A stretch of 64,000 nucleotides of DNA. It comes from G963663495 sp963663495. Its GTDB lineage: Bacteria > Bacteroidota > Rhodothermia > Rhodothermales > Bin80. The stretch spans positions 2,976,001-3,040,000 of the forward strand of contig OY760427.1 in assembly GCA_963663495.1 (NCBI GenBank), in the 5' to 3' direction. Position 1 is the stretch's first letter. Every line of letters begins with the position of its first letter. Under the pieces are notes generated by a model that worked only from the letters and a program-made list of their open reading frames with translations, did not search any database and was not told the origin of the DNA. Below are positions 46,838-56,356 of the stretch, one piece after another. A program made the position numbers and the translations under genes.

Positions 46838-49156
46838 TTATCTCATTCTAAGCATATGCTTAGTTACGTTGGTATTGCTCGCTGACAATCGATATACGTA
46901 GAGCCCTGTGGATACTGGCAGACCGTGGGCATTGCGACCATCCCACAGGATTTCATGCGTTCCAGCGGACATCCATCCATCTGAAAGGTCTGCAATGTGC
47001 ACACCCAACAAGTTATAAATGCTCAGCCGAACCGGGGTGGCCTCCACAAGACTAAACGCAATCGTGGTGGACTGCGTGAAGGGATTTGGGTAATTGCCGT
47101 AAAGCTCAACTCGGTTCGGTAATTCAGCGAGCGTTGCGGTCGCAGTCTGTGTCGGCATAACACTGACGCGAAGGATATCACTCACTTCAGGATACGTGAA
47201 GCCATCGTCAACAAGCCTAACTGCGGTGTCCGGATCCATCTGGCCCGTATTTGGCGCAGACTGCCGTGCGGGTTGATTTGCGCCCAAGCCGGGTTCCTCA
47301 TTTAATTCTGTCCCTGCGTCCCACAGCGAAAAATGCTCGGTTACATCTCCGGTGATTGGATTACCTTCAGTATCAAACAGCGGTATCCCGCTTGGTCCTG
47401 GGGCGACAAACACATCGTTGGACTCAACGAACATTAGCGCAATACTGAGCGATGTCCCGGGAACGCCTTCAACAACGGCTCGATACTTGGATCCAGGGTG
47501 CAGCAATCCCGGGGCAGTTTCACCTTCAGGTATTCCAAACACATGCGGTAAATACCCGGCTGAGCTTGATAAGGCAGATTCAACAGCCGAGGGATTGCCA
47601 TCCTCTGCCAACATTTCCAACCCAAACCCGGGCTCAACTGCCCCTTGCATAAATAGTGGAGATGCACCACTATGGACCACAGCCACTCCTGGCGAGAATG
47701 CGATAGGTACGCTTGTGGAAGCGGGCAAATCCGTTGCAATATTCTCAACGAATAGATGGAATGGGATAGATTGCATAGGACGTATAGACAATCCGGCAAA
47801 GAACTGTGGGGAATTTCCATCTAGGAGAAAGCCTCCTTTACGAACCGTATTAACTGAATCCGGGGGGCCGGAATTCGGACTCATCTGCCTCGGTAACTGG
47901 TTACGTCCTAATCCCGGCCATTCGTCGGCTTCTGTCCCTGCGTTCCACAGCTGAAGTTGGTCAGAGAATACTCCATTGACGGGAATTCCCCCAGAAAATA
48001 GCGAGATCCCTTGTGGTTCCGGGCCGACAAACAAGTCATTGGATTCCACATATTTGGTCGCTATGGTCAACCAAGCATCCGGCTTACCTGCGACAACAAA
48101 CTCAGAGACTTCGCCCGGCTCAATGTACAATGGAAGATTCAAGCCAGGAGTCGTCGGTCCTGAAAATGTACCGATCGTATACTGGGGAATCTTGCTCAGC
48201 GATCTGAAAAGGGGGGTTGTATTTCCATCCTCAGCAAGTGCTTCAAGACCCATTCCCGGTTCCTCTATTCCTGGGTAAAAGAGCGGTCCCTCCAGGTAAT
48301 GGGATAACCATACGCCCGGTGATAGTACCGGTGTCGGTCCAGTTTGCAGAATCAGACCAAAACCAAGCCGAAATGAATCGCCATCTTCAGCGAACGCCTC
48401 CAGTGCGGAACTCGCCGGCTGCCCGGGAGCAAAAAAGGGACGAGGCCCGGTGTGGACGGCAAACATACTCTCCGACATCACCACCGATTTCGAACTTCCG
48501 TCCGATAGGATAAGGGTTTCCTCAGTGGAAATGTTTTCTATGAACACCCTAGCGACATCAATACCCATTAGGGGCCGGGAATCAATGGTAACCCGAATCA
48601 TTTCTGACACTGCCGGATAATCGAAATCATCGTCTACTCGGCGTACCGACGGATTATCATCATCAGCGCCCGTATTGGGCATCTCTTGACGTGGAGGCTG
48701 ATTGTCACCTAATCCCGGCTCCTCGTTTTGTTCTGTACCAGCATCCCACAAGAATACCTTATCTGTGATGTCTCCTTTGACAGAGATACCATTCTCAAAC
48801 AGCGAGATGCCGTCTTCACTTGGGGCAAAAAACAAATCGTTAGACTCCCAAAATTTCATAACAAATGAAAAGCGGGATCCTGGAGCAATCGGCGTGCCCA
48901 TCTCAATCATGTGTCCGGGATCTGTCGTACGTGATGTTGTGTCACTGCTATTTTGCGACTGGCCTGCCCATATGAATGGGGGCTGGCGACCGGTATTCTG
49001 AAGAGTAACCTGGAAAAACTGTTGCCCAATGGCCGGAATAGTCCAAAGCACCAAACACAGCGGCGTAACCAACCAAAATGGGATGAATATGAAACGCTTG
49101 GTCACGAGTTTATTGTTTTTTCTGTTAATGTAATGGTAAAATCTGGTGAATCTCAC
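46838..49156 (-). CDS. Spondin-repeat protein with T9SS sorting domain
   Basis: 772 aa. Three spondin-N-like modules, each with the pattern 'F/Y-x-ESNDLF-x-(A/G)P', 'GISLF', a (DIT/VFS/DVT)D-type turn, 'LWDAGTE', 'EEPGLGxNQPPRQxxPNTG': about 55-230, about 345-480 and about 575-690. Between them are 'FAVHTGxxPxF.PG', 'LEALAEDG' repeats. The C-terminus NYPNPFTQSTTIAFSLVEAT, LSIYNLLGVHIADL, VSTGLYVYRL is a type IX sorting domain. Spondin domains bind extracellular ligands in animals; bacterial homologues are secreted and of unknown function. The start drawn is a GTG; a GTG at 49105 (VTKRFIFIPFWLVTPLCLVL) would put the signal peptide directly at the N-terminus and is equally plausible. No enzyme motif seen. 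Confidence 0.88.
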   Translation of the reverse strand: MRFTRFYHYINRKNNKLVTKRFIFIPFWLVTPLCLVLWTIPAIGQQFFQVTLQNTGRQPPFIWAGQSQNSSDTTSRTTDPGHMIEMGTPIAPGSRFSFVMKFWESNDLFFAPSEDGISLFENGISVKGDITDKVFLWDAGTEQNEEPGLGDNQPPRQEMPNTGADDDNPSVRRVDDDFDYPAVSEMIRVTIDSRPLMGIDVARVFIENISTEETLILSDGSSKSVVMSESMFAVHTGPRPFFAPGQPASSALEAFAEDGDSFRLGFGLILQTGPTPVLSPGVWLSHYLEGPLFYPGIEEPGMGLEALAEDGNTTPLFRSLSKIPQYTIGTFSGPTTPGLNLPLYIEPGEVSEFVVAGKPDAWLTIATKYVESNDLFVGPEPQGISLFSGGIPVNGVFSDQLQLWNAGTEADEWPGLGRNQLPRQMSPNSGPPDSVNTVRKGGFLLDGNSPQFFAGLSIRPMQSIPFHLFVENIATDLPASTSVPIAFSPGVAVVHSGASPLFMQGAVEPGFGLEMLAEDGNPSAVESALSSSAGYLPHVFGIPEGETAPGLLHPGSKYRAVVEGVPGTSLSIALMFVESNDVFVAPGPSGIPLFDTEGNPITGDVTEHFSLWDAGTELNEEPGLGANQPARQSAPNTGQMDPDTAVRLVDDGFTYPEVSDILRVSVMPTQTATATLAELPNRVELYGNYPNPFTQSTTIAFSLVEATPVRLSIYNLLGVHIADLSDGWMSAGTHEILWDGRNAHGLPVSTGLYVYRLSASNTNVTKHMLRMR

Positions 49157-49632
49157 CTACGACCCTAAATACGAAGTGGCCTTGAAACTTGCAAACCAGA
49201 GATAGCACCTGCCAATGCTGCCTAGTTTTCCCCGAGTTGGCCAGTAACCGCACAATATTGGGGAGCGCACGTTTTTTGCCCAAGTAGTTGACCAATGCGC
49301 AGACGCTTCAACTCCCGAAAAGTGGAGCAATCAGAAAGGAAGATCACACGAATGCCTCGCGATCACATGCTCCTGTACCAATTGTAGCACAGATTGAACC
49401 ACGACTTCCTGCTATCCGCACATGCCAGGCATATAGATCCCAAATATCGCTTGGATCCACCTTGCCGACTACGCTTGAACAACAGTCAGAACACATCTTC
49501 ACCGATCTCTCTATCTTTGTTTCCCCGTACTGAGTGCACATAGGCTCGGACATACTCTTGCCTGTAGCCTACAATATTCGTGTCGTAGCCGATTTGGGTC
49601 TAAAAGCGTTGTGCTGGTGTTTTTGGGATTGA
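49157..49632. other. Intergenic stretch without recognised gene
   Basis: 476 bp between the spondin-repeat gene and TnpB copy 4. Short open frames (for example 49344-49553, minus) lack any recognised family, and no RNA gene was seen. Confidence 0.3.
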
Positions 49633-51028
49633 TTAGGGAATTATATACGTGAGTACCCTCGCGTGTCAATTTCACAGGTCAATGGGGTCGGTAACAACCC
49701 GAACGCCCCTCGCCGTACATTTGCCCCAATCCCGGAGACCAATATGTTTGCGGCAGCGTTAAGGTCCAAATTGTCGGTGTGTCCACATGAGACACACTTG
49801 AATTTACTTTGGGTCAATCTATTCGCTTTGTCCCGGCGACCGCACTTGTTGCAGTCCAGACTCGTGTAAGAGGCTGGGATCTTGAGCACTTCCCGGCACT
49901 TGTAACTGCAGCATCCCGTTTAACTGCCCCCATACGGTGGCATTAATGCTACGGTTCAGCCCTGCCTTCCGGGCGACGTTCTTGCTTGGATTGTCAACAG
50001 TCCCTTTGGCGGATGACGTCATCGCCACGACATTAAGATCTTCCAGCACAACCGTAGAAGAGTGATTCGCGATCAAGCAGCTTGCTTGGTGATTGGTATT
50101 CCTGAGGGTCATCGCAATCGCTCGGTGAGCTTTCCAGAGTCGCTTCTTAGTGCGTTATCTGCGGTTGGATCCTTTCTGCTGTCGGGCTAATTTCCGTTGA
50201 TACCGGTGCCATCTTGCAGTCTTACGCTTACCGTCCGGTTGCCGTATGATCTCGCGCTTAAACTCGGTGGAGATGGCGGCAACCTGTCCGCAGTTACGGT
50301 CTATCCCTGTGGCAACGCCATTGTCTTCTATCTCAGGTGCTTCAATCTTGTAGCAGATGCAGGCATACCATTTGCCCACCCGTTGCAGAATCACGGCTTT
50401 TACAGGAACCCCATCTGGATACGGGTTGCCTCCTTTACGTCGGATCTTCCGGTATCCAAGCTTGGGGATGAACAACCGTCCATCCTTGATCTTGACCGCT
50501 TCAGGAATCGTGAAAGATGGGGTACTGAGGTATTTGGCTTCGAACTTCGGTTTACCCCTACCTAGATTAAAGCAAGCCTTCCATGCGTCGGCTTGGTACT
50601 TCAGCGTGTAGCGCACCACGCTGAACGAGTACTTCTGTAGCCACTCGGTGCGATCTCGTAGTTCTTTCAACCGTTTTCCAAGAGGGAAGAAGTACTTCAC
50701 GGATGGAGGCTTCTCGCCCGACTCCTTTGCCTGTTTGTATTCCTAAGATGCAATGCGCCAGTATGGCGTTCCACACGAACCTGCAAGCACCAGCAATCCC
50801 GGCTAGCTTATTCGCATTGCTCTTGCTCCCCGGAAGCAGCCGTTATTCAATTGTTCTATAGACAGAACAAACGCGGGCAGAATTGTTACAACCCTTTGCG
50901 GGCATGGCATCAACTTCAGTTGATGTTGTGGTAAGCAATGGGATGGAATGGGGTTCCGTCCCATTGTGTTCGTACCCTCCATCAAGCCAAAGGTTCAAAG
51001 TCTGGGGTACTCAGGTATATGAATCCCA
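49633..51028 (-). pseudogene. TnpB element copy 4, decayed
   Basis: The right end TTAGGGAATTATATACGTGA starts at 49633; the left end, read on the minus strand, is TGGGATTCATATACCTGAGT, ending about 51028. The TnpB is of the same subfamily as copy 3. Lesions: a TAA replacing Tyr in RTIEYRLLPG near the start, a frameshift near 50745, the in-frame TAA after KGSNRR (50155) shared with copy 3, a one-base insertion near 49905, and small changes in GLPTP. RuvC and zinc-finger residues are otherwise readable (TGIDRNCGQ, VVLEDLNVVAM, CNKCGRRDK). The element separates the exonuclease fragment at 51029 from whatever preceded it. Confidence 0.85.
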
Positions 51029-51306
51029 GAGCTAACCAGTTGATTGAGGGTACGAGTATATCGTGCAGCGCGTACATGATGAATGCCGACCATCCTCTGC
51101 TCCAGTTTTCCGAACGGGCCGACCGGGTTGCGTTATCCAACCATGCGGATTTCGTGGGAACGCTAGCCTATGTGGAGACTACAGGAGCCAAAAGGATTGT
51201 AACTGACAATATAGGAAGCCACGGAGTTGACCTGGCGATTGCGATCAACAACCGCTTTCCCGGCATCCGCGCTGAACCATCTTCGAACAGCCCTGCACCC
51301 TTCTAG
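51029..51306 (+). pseudogene. C-terminal remnant of an MBL-fold exonuclease-like gene
   Basis: About 92 codons in frame from the end of the TnpB element: RANQLIEGTSISCSAYMMNA, LSNHADFVGTLAYVETTGAK, RIVTDNIGSHGVDLAIAINN, RFPGIRAEPSSN-stop. The 'xLSxHADFxxLxxYVxxTGAKxV' block is typical of the C-terminus of beta-CASP/metallo-beta-lactamase nucleases, including ligase-associated DNA exonucleases. The catalytic N-terminal part is not in the window; the gene was truncated at the TnpB insertion. Confidence 0.6.
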
Positions 51307-51607
51307 AGCTCGTAACTTCGCCTCAATTACAGCGGAGTTTTGCCCTGTGACAATCAGGATCCTCAGCTCTGCGTCCACTTGCAAATCATTTCTTGAAAAG
51401 GTGCAGAATGTCGGTATGATTGAAGGCTTCCATAGGTAACCCTGCCTACAGCCCACACGGCTAGCGTAACAAGGCATCTTCAGTTGGGTGTTTGTTCCTG
51501 TGAAAATACGCACCGATTCCAGTCTAGAGTGTGCAGTCTCAAGGGATGTATGGGGGTTGGGGTGATGACATGGATGTATAGGGTATCTGGGGCTACCCTA
51601 TACCAAA

Positions 51608-51718
51608 CTCCCACCGATCCGGTAAATCTCACCATCCATTGCTCCTGAAAAAATGGTCCAACATATGGACACGAGAGAATTCCGTAATTTATTAGCACTA
51701 CAACACGGCGAAGTTAGG
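51608..51718. repeat. IS1634-type element end, orphan
   Basis: Matches the low-coordinate end of the IS1634-type element (15802-15917, reverse complement) from CCGATCCGGTAAATCTCAC to the terminal CGGCGAAGTTAGG. No transposase sequence is attached, so it is a solo end left by deletion or a small derivative. Confidence 0.7.
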
Positions 51719-51873
51719 CCATGCCATTTCTCCCGCGTAATCCCCGGCAAGAAATCAGAACATTTGCTGCAAAAGTCGCCACCACCGCCTAGTTCTACCG
51801 CGGTCTTGCAAAAGGCTCAGGTACATATGTCCCTGATTATATTAAAAGCTGATGGTTATGTCTGGACTTTCTG

Positions 51874-53340
51874 GTGTATAGGACCCGGCAGCGGATAGGC
51901 TTCTTCCTTGGCCCTGCGGTGCTGCTCGCAACGATTGCGCTTCCAGCCCCCGAGCAGCTGAGTCCAGCCGGATGGGGAGTCTGCGCGTGCGCTCTCCTCC
52001 TGGCGATCTGGTGGATCACCGAGGCCGTACCCATTCCGGTCACAGCGCTGCTGCCCCTGGTGCTGTTTCCGATTGTGGGAGTCGGCACCATTGCCGAAAC
52101 ATCGGCGCCGTATGCCAACCCAATAGTTTTCCTCTTTCTGGGAGGGTTCCTGATCGCTACTGCAATGGTGAAATGGAACCTGCACAAGCGGCTGGCACTT
52201 ACCATTATCAGTATAGTCGGAACAAGTCCCCTGCGACTTGTCGCAGGGTTCATGGCGGCCACGGCATTCCTCAGTATGTGGGTGAGCAACACAGCTACTA
52301 CCCTAATGATGTTGCCCGTAGGCGTTTCAGTCATTGCTCTCGTAGACGAACATGCCTCGGATGCAACGGCCCGGTTCCGCTTTTCCATCGTGCTGCTATT
52401 GGCCATCGCCTACGGCGCCAGCATCGGTGGCATGGGTACCCTAGTCGGTACCCCGCCCAATGCCTTTATGGCCGGCTTCTTCCTGGAGCAGTACGGTTAT
52501 GAAATCTCTTTTGTCCGTTGGATGCTTGTCGGCCTTCCAATGATCGCAGTGGGTCTCCCCCTTGTCTTTTTCGTGCTAACGAAGTGGATCTATCCGATCG
52601 TGCTGGACGCGATCCCCGGGGGAACCCGGCTGATTCGCAGCCAGCTGCAATCCCTCGGCCCCATGGGACGCGGGGAAAAAATCGTTGCCACGGTGTTCTG
52701 TGCTACCGCCGTTCTGTGGTGTACGCGCCCTCTGCTCACTCCATTTATTCCAGGCCTTTCGGATGCGGCGATCGCGATGGGCGGAGGACTGATACTGTTT
52801 CTGATCCCTGTGGATTTTCGAAAGGGACACTTTGCCCACGATTGGGCTGCCGCCAATTCAATCCCATGGGGCACCTTGATCCTCTTTGGTGGAGGACTGA
52901 GCCTTGCTACAGCGGTTACCCGCACGGGACTTGCCGTGTGGATGGCGGACGGGCTTACTGGTTTGGAGGTATTTCCGCTGATCATCATCCTACTGGTCGT
53001 CGTAGGCATAATCGTGTTCCTCACCGAACTAGTCAGCAACCTTGCCACCGTGGCGGCCTTCCTGCCACCGCTTGCCGCCCTCGCCATCGCCCTTGGCCAA
53101 GACCCGCTGTTTCTTGCCATACCGGCGGCGTTGGGAGCCAGTTGCGCCTTCATGCTGCCCTCAGCCACGCCACCAAACGCCGTGATCTATGGTAGTGGCC
53201 GTGTAAGCGTACCACAAATGACGCGCGCAGGCATGGTGCTCAATCTACTGTGTATCGTCGTCATCACCATGTTGGCTTACACGGTTCTGCTACAGGCATT
53301 TGGCGTCCAGATTGATCACATTCCCGCATGGGTACAGTAA
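51874..53340 (+). CDS. DASS/SLC13-family sodium-coupled anion symporter
   Basis: 489 aa, starting GTG, about 11-12 hydrophobic segments. The two family hallmark motifs are present: SNTATT (about 138) and SNLATV (about 387), each in a re-entrant hairpin that binds sodium and substrate. PIPVTALLPLVLFPIVGV near the start and MLPSATPPNAVIYGSGRVSV near the end are also typical. It imports dicarboxylates, citrate or sulfate with Na+; which one cannot be decided from sequence. Not in an obvious operon; the GH53 gene follows 107 nt downstream in the same direction. Confidence 0.92.
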   Translation: MYRTRQRIGFFLGPAVLLATIALPAPEQLSPAGWGVCACALLLAIWWITEAVPIPVTALLPLVLFPIVGVGTIAETSAPYANPIVFLFLGGFLIATAMVKWNLHKRLALTIISIVGTSPLRLVAGFMAATAFLSMWVSNTATTLMMLPVGVSVIALVDEHASDATARFRFSIVLLLAIAYGASIGGMGTLVGTPPNAFMAGFFLEQYGYEISFVRWMLVGLPMIAVGLPLVFFVLTKWIYPIVLDAIPGGTRLIRSQLQSLGPMGRGEKIVATVFCATAVLWCTRPLLTPFIPGLSDAAIAMGGGLILFLIPVDFRKGHFAHDWAAANSIPWGTLILFGGGLSLATAVTRTGLAVWMADGLTGLEVFPLIIILLVVVGIIVFLTELVSNLATVAAFLPPLAALAIALGQDPLFLAIPAALGASCAFMLPSATPPNAVIYGSGRVSVPQMTRAGMVLNLLCIVVITMLAYTVLLQAFGVQIDHIPAWVQ

Positions 53341-53447
53341 TAACGGAGTGTCATGTTCGCCCGTTCTGAACCACTGCATGATGTCCGGTCTCATTCGCAA
53401 TCGCCCACGGTTCAACGCTTCTTGCAGCAATAAGGGGGGATGCATCT

Positions 53448-54860
53448 GTGGATCGTAAAGTCACCGTGCTGGCGGTCTTGATTCGCTCACGTATCTCGCT
53501 GCACACGGTAACATTGTCTGCGGCGCTGCTGATAGCGCCTGTTAGTTTTTCCCAGCCATCCGGCGAGGTATTGTATCGATGTGCCGACTTATCTTTTCTG
53601 GACGAGATGGAAGCCGGCGGAGCTTTCTTTACCGGTGGCGGCATGGAACGCGATGCAATAAGAATTCTGAAGGATCAAGGATTCAATTCTGTGCGGCTGC
53701 GCCTTTTTTACGCTCCCGAAGAATTGCACGATGGCTTGGAAGACCTGCTGCTAATGGCTGCGAGAGCACAATCCATTGGGCTGGACTTGATCCTGGATCT
53801 GCACTACAGCGACACATGGGCCGATCCTGGCCACCAAACAAAGCCGGCCGCCTGGGCCACAATTGCTTTTGAAGCCTTGGTAGACAGTGTTCAATACTAT
53901 ACAGCGAGAGTGATGCGTGCACTGAATGCGCAAGGATCGTTACCGACTGTAGTACAGATTGGAAACGAAATCACCTCCGGCATGCTCTGGAATGACGGGA
54001 GGGTGGGAAGACCCTTTGATAGCCCTGAGCAGTGGCGAAACCTAGGGAGACTGTTAAAGGCCGGGATCCAGGGGGTTCGAAGTGTATCTGGAGACCAAGT
54101 GCAGACAATGATTCATATTGACCGCGGAGGTAGTCCCTCCGGCGCACGCTGGTTTTTCGACAACCTCACAACCCAGAATATCCCGTTCGACATCATTGGG
54201 CTGTCGTACTACCCATGGTGGCACGGCACGATCGGCGATTTGGAACGCACGCTGGAGCTGGTGCACGACAGGTACAATAAGCCCATAATGCTGGCGGAAG
54301 TAGCCTATCCCTGGACCCTTGGCTGGTTCGACGACACCACGAACATCGTCGGATCACGCAACCAGTTGGTTGCCGGGTTTGATGCTACCCCGGATGGTCA
54401 GGCCAGATTTATGGAACGCGTGCTCCGAGCTATGGATGGCCGAGCGACCGCGGGAATTTGCTATTGGGAGGCTGCCTGGGTTGCAGCACCGCGCCGCGGA
54501 TCGGCATGGGAAAACATGGCCCTGTTCGACAACCACGGGGAGATTTTGCCAAGCGCACGTGTTCTTGGCGGTCTGGGTCGCACGAGCCTGGAAATCACTG
54601 CTTCATCCGAACACAAGGCAGTCCACTTCCCAAATCCTGCACGTGAAGCCATCACGGTGCGCCGACCGGCCAGCGGATGCCAGCACATCACCATCTACAA
54701 TATCCTAGGACAAGTAGCTATGGAGGGCCCTGCGGGGTGCGGGATACGAGGAGCTGTCGCCCGAATTCCTCTGGTAGACCTGCTACCGGGATGGTACGGG
54801 TACACGCTGCTGGGGCCGGAGTCGAATGAAGCCGCCCGCGGAACATTTGTCGTCCAATAG
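53448..54860 (+). CDS. GH53 arabinogalactan endo-beta-1,4-galactanase with T9SS-like C-terminus
   Basis: 470 aa, starting GTG, signal peptide ending VSFSQ (about 36). The GH53 fold: RCADLSFLDEMEAGGAFFTG, NSVRLRLFYAPE, LDLILDLHYSDTWADPGHQT, acid/base Glu174 in VQIGNEITSGMLW, nucleophile Glu284 in MLAEVAYPW, and FDIIGLSYYPWWHG. The extra C-terminal about 85 residues (VHFPNPAREAITVRRPASGC, ITIYNILGQVA) resemble a sorting domain. Cleaves beta-1,4-galactan of pectin or similar polymers outside the cell. Fits with the sulfatase and DUF1080 proteins as a polysaccharide-degrading secretome. Confidence 0.93.
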   Translation: MDRKVTVLAVLIRSRISLHTVTLSAALLIAPVSFSQPSGEVLYRCADLSFLDEMEAGGAFFTGGGMERDAIRILKDQGFNSVRLRLFYAPEELHDGLEDLLLMAARAQSIGLDLILDLHYSDTWADPGHQTKPAAWATIAFEALVDSVQYYTARVMRALNAQGSLPTVVQIGNEITSGMLWNDGRVGRPFDSPEQWRNLGRLLKAGIQGVRSVSGDQVQTMIHIDRGGSPSGARWFFDNLTTQNIPFDIIGLSYYPWWHGTIGDLERTLELVHDRYNKPIMLAEVAYPWTLGWFDDTTNIVGSRNQLVAGFDATPDGQARFMERVLRAMDGRATAGICYWEAAWVAAPRRGSAWENMALFDNHGEILPSARVLGGLGRTSLEITASSEHKAVHFPNPAREAITVRRPASGCQHITIYNILGQVAMEGPAGCGIRGAVARIPLVDLLPGWYGYTLLGPESNEAARGTFVVQ

Positions 54861-54954
54861 CAGAATCTTTGGACCGCAACCGGGGGCGGAGGATGGCGGT
54901 CAAGACCTTGCCACCAACCCTTCAAGATCCCCCGCTACCACCTGACGGCCGATG

Positions 54955-55028
<74 letters not shown>

Positions 55029-55071
55029 TTGGTCGGAAGAACGTAGACTGGGCGGAAGCGGTTCCTAATAC

Positions 55072-55311
55072 ATGCCTGGTAGCCACTATGACGTCATCGT
55101 AGTCGGCGGCGGCCTTGCCGGGGCCTCCGCGGCGTTCTGGTTGTCCAGGTGCCAACGTGTGCTGGTACTGCAGAAGGGAACGAGCACATCATCCATTGCT
55201 GCCGGCCTAGTGAACCCTCTGGTCGGAAGGCGCGCACGACTTGTCTGGCGATCCGGCGAGGCGCTTGAAGCTGTAATCGAAACACTCGCAGCGGCTCGGT
55301 GCCCAGACCTC
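55072..55311 (+). pseudogene. FAD-dependent oxidoreductase, N-terminal fragment
   Basis: MPGSHYDVIVVGGGLAGASA, then AFWLSRCQRVLVLQKGTS, AAGLVNPLVGRRARLVW and SGEALEAVIETLAA. The GGGLAG dinucleotide motif and 'AAGLVNPxxGRR' are typical of DAO-family (D-amino acid/glycine oxidase, DadA-like) flavoenzymes. Homology stops at about 55311, where antisense group II intron sequence begins; the rest of the gene is not in the window. The ATG lies 43 bp from the tRNA-Arg on the other strand. Confidence 0.8.
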
Positions 55312-55938
55312 GTCGGCGTCCACAATGTAGTTGACCTTGCGACGCTTTATCACATATGCCAAAGCATCCAACGCGTCGTGCGCGCTGCGCTTCGGCCGGA
55401 ACCCATAGCTGAAACCCACAAACTCCTCCTCGAAAATCGGAGTCAGTATACGTTCCACCACAGCCCTCTGGACGATCTTGTCCTCCAGTGCAGCCATGCC
55501 AAGCGGTCGTGTACCTCCGTCCGGCTTGGGTATCTCTACCCGCTTGGACGGGGTCGCCCGGTACGCTCCTGTATGTACACGGCGGTGAAGGTCCGTCATA
55601 CGGTCCTCCAAATCCTCCGCGTACCTCTCCCATGTCATACCATCCACTCCCGGTGCCGCTTCACACTTCTGCGCGTGGAAGGCGGTCCTAAGCGCTTCCA
55701 TGCTGACATGGTGCAGTAACGTCGTGAGACGCTCCGCTGGGTTTCGCTTCACGAACTCCCGTAACCGCTCCTTCCCCTGTGACACGCGAGCCCATTTCTG
55801 CGCCTGGTGCGTGGTAGGATCTCGCGATTTCCCCTCGGGCGACAGCCTTCGCTCCCGCTGCTCCGCCAGGGTATCGTCCCCTTTGTTCGCAGCATTCATC
55901 GCTACTATGCTGTCGTCTGACTTCTTCATACCGTGCAT
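55312..55938 (-). pseudogene. Group II intron reverse transcriptase/maturase, N-terminal part
   Basis: About 209 codons from ATG at 55938: MHGMKKSDDSIVAMNAANKG, RTAFHAQKCEAAPGVDGMTW, RVEIPKPDGGTRPLGMAALE, DKIVQRAVVERILTPIFEEE, GFSYGFRPKRSAHDALDALA and VNYIVDAD. These are RT blocks 0-3 of bacterial group II introns. The catalytic YADD block 5, thumb and maturase are absent; after VDAD the frame continues only as antisense of the oxidoreductase gene. Not functional. Confidence 0.85.
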
Positions 55939-56220
55939 CTCCGGTTACGGTGTCTCCACCTTTCCTTCGCGGCGGCGCACGACTGCAGGACAGTATGAAG
56001 ACCTCCCAGGTCCCGACAAGGTATGTACGTGCGTCCATGGGGTCTCGGAAACCGCGGGCCTGTCCGCCGTCTCACCATAACGATGACGGACATGTTGCCT
56101 TCGACCAAAGGAAGAGCCTCGGCAACCCGAACAAGAAGTCTTTCTCGCGGTAGCCCCCGGGTTTCCCCGGAGGCCCCGCACAGATCCGGACATGCGCGCT
56201 AACGCATCCGGCTCTTCCCT
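55312..56220 (-). mobile_element. Group II intron chimera, truncated reverse transcriptase
   Basis: Reading on the minus strand, a domain-V/VI-like 3' intron end (AGCCGGATGCG, TTAG, then CATGTCCGGAT; final CTAC with its last base at 56150) is followed at once by internal intron sequence matching 13570-13800, then by a reverse transcriptase frame. So a 3' end lies upstream of the ORF: either two introns in tandem with most of one deleted, or a rearranged copy. The 3' half of the ORF, the thumb, maturase domain and the expected 3' end are missing beyond 55312. Confidence 0.65.
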
Positions 56221-56356
56221 TGGGTCGCGCCGGCATGGTGCCAGAAGTAGTTGGTCTATTTTTCAAGACCGGCTTAGGAGTGGGCCCAAGATACGGTTTC
56301 GGCACACATTTTAGCAGGGCTTTTTGGAGCTTCGGAAGGTGTTTTGCACAGCTAAG

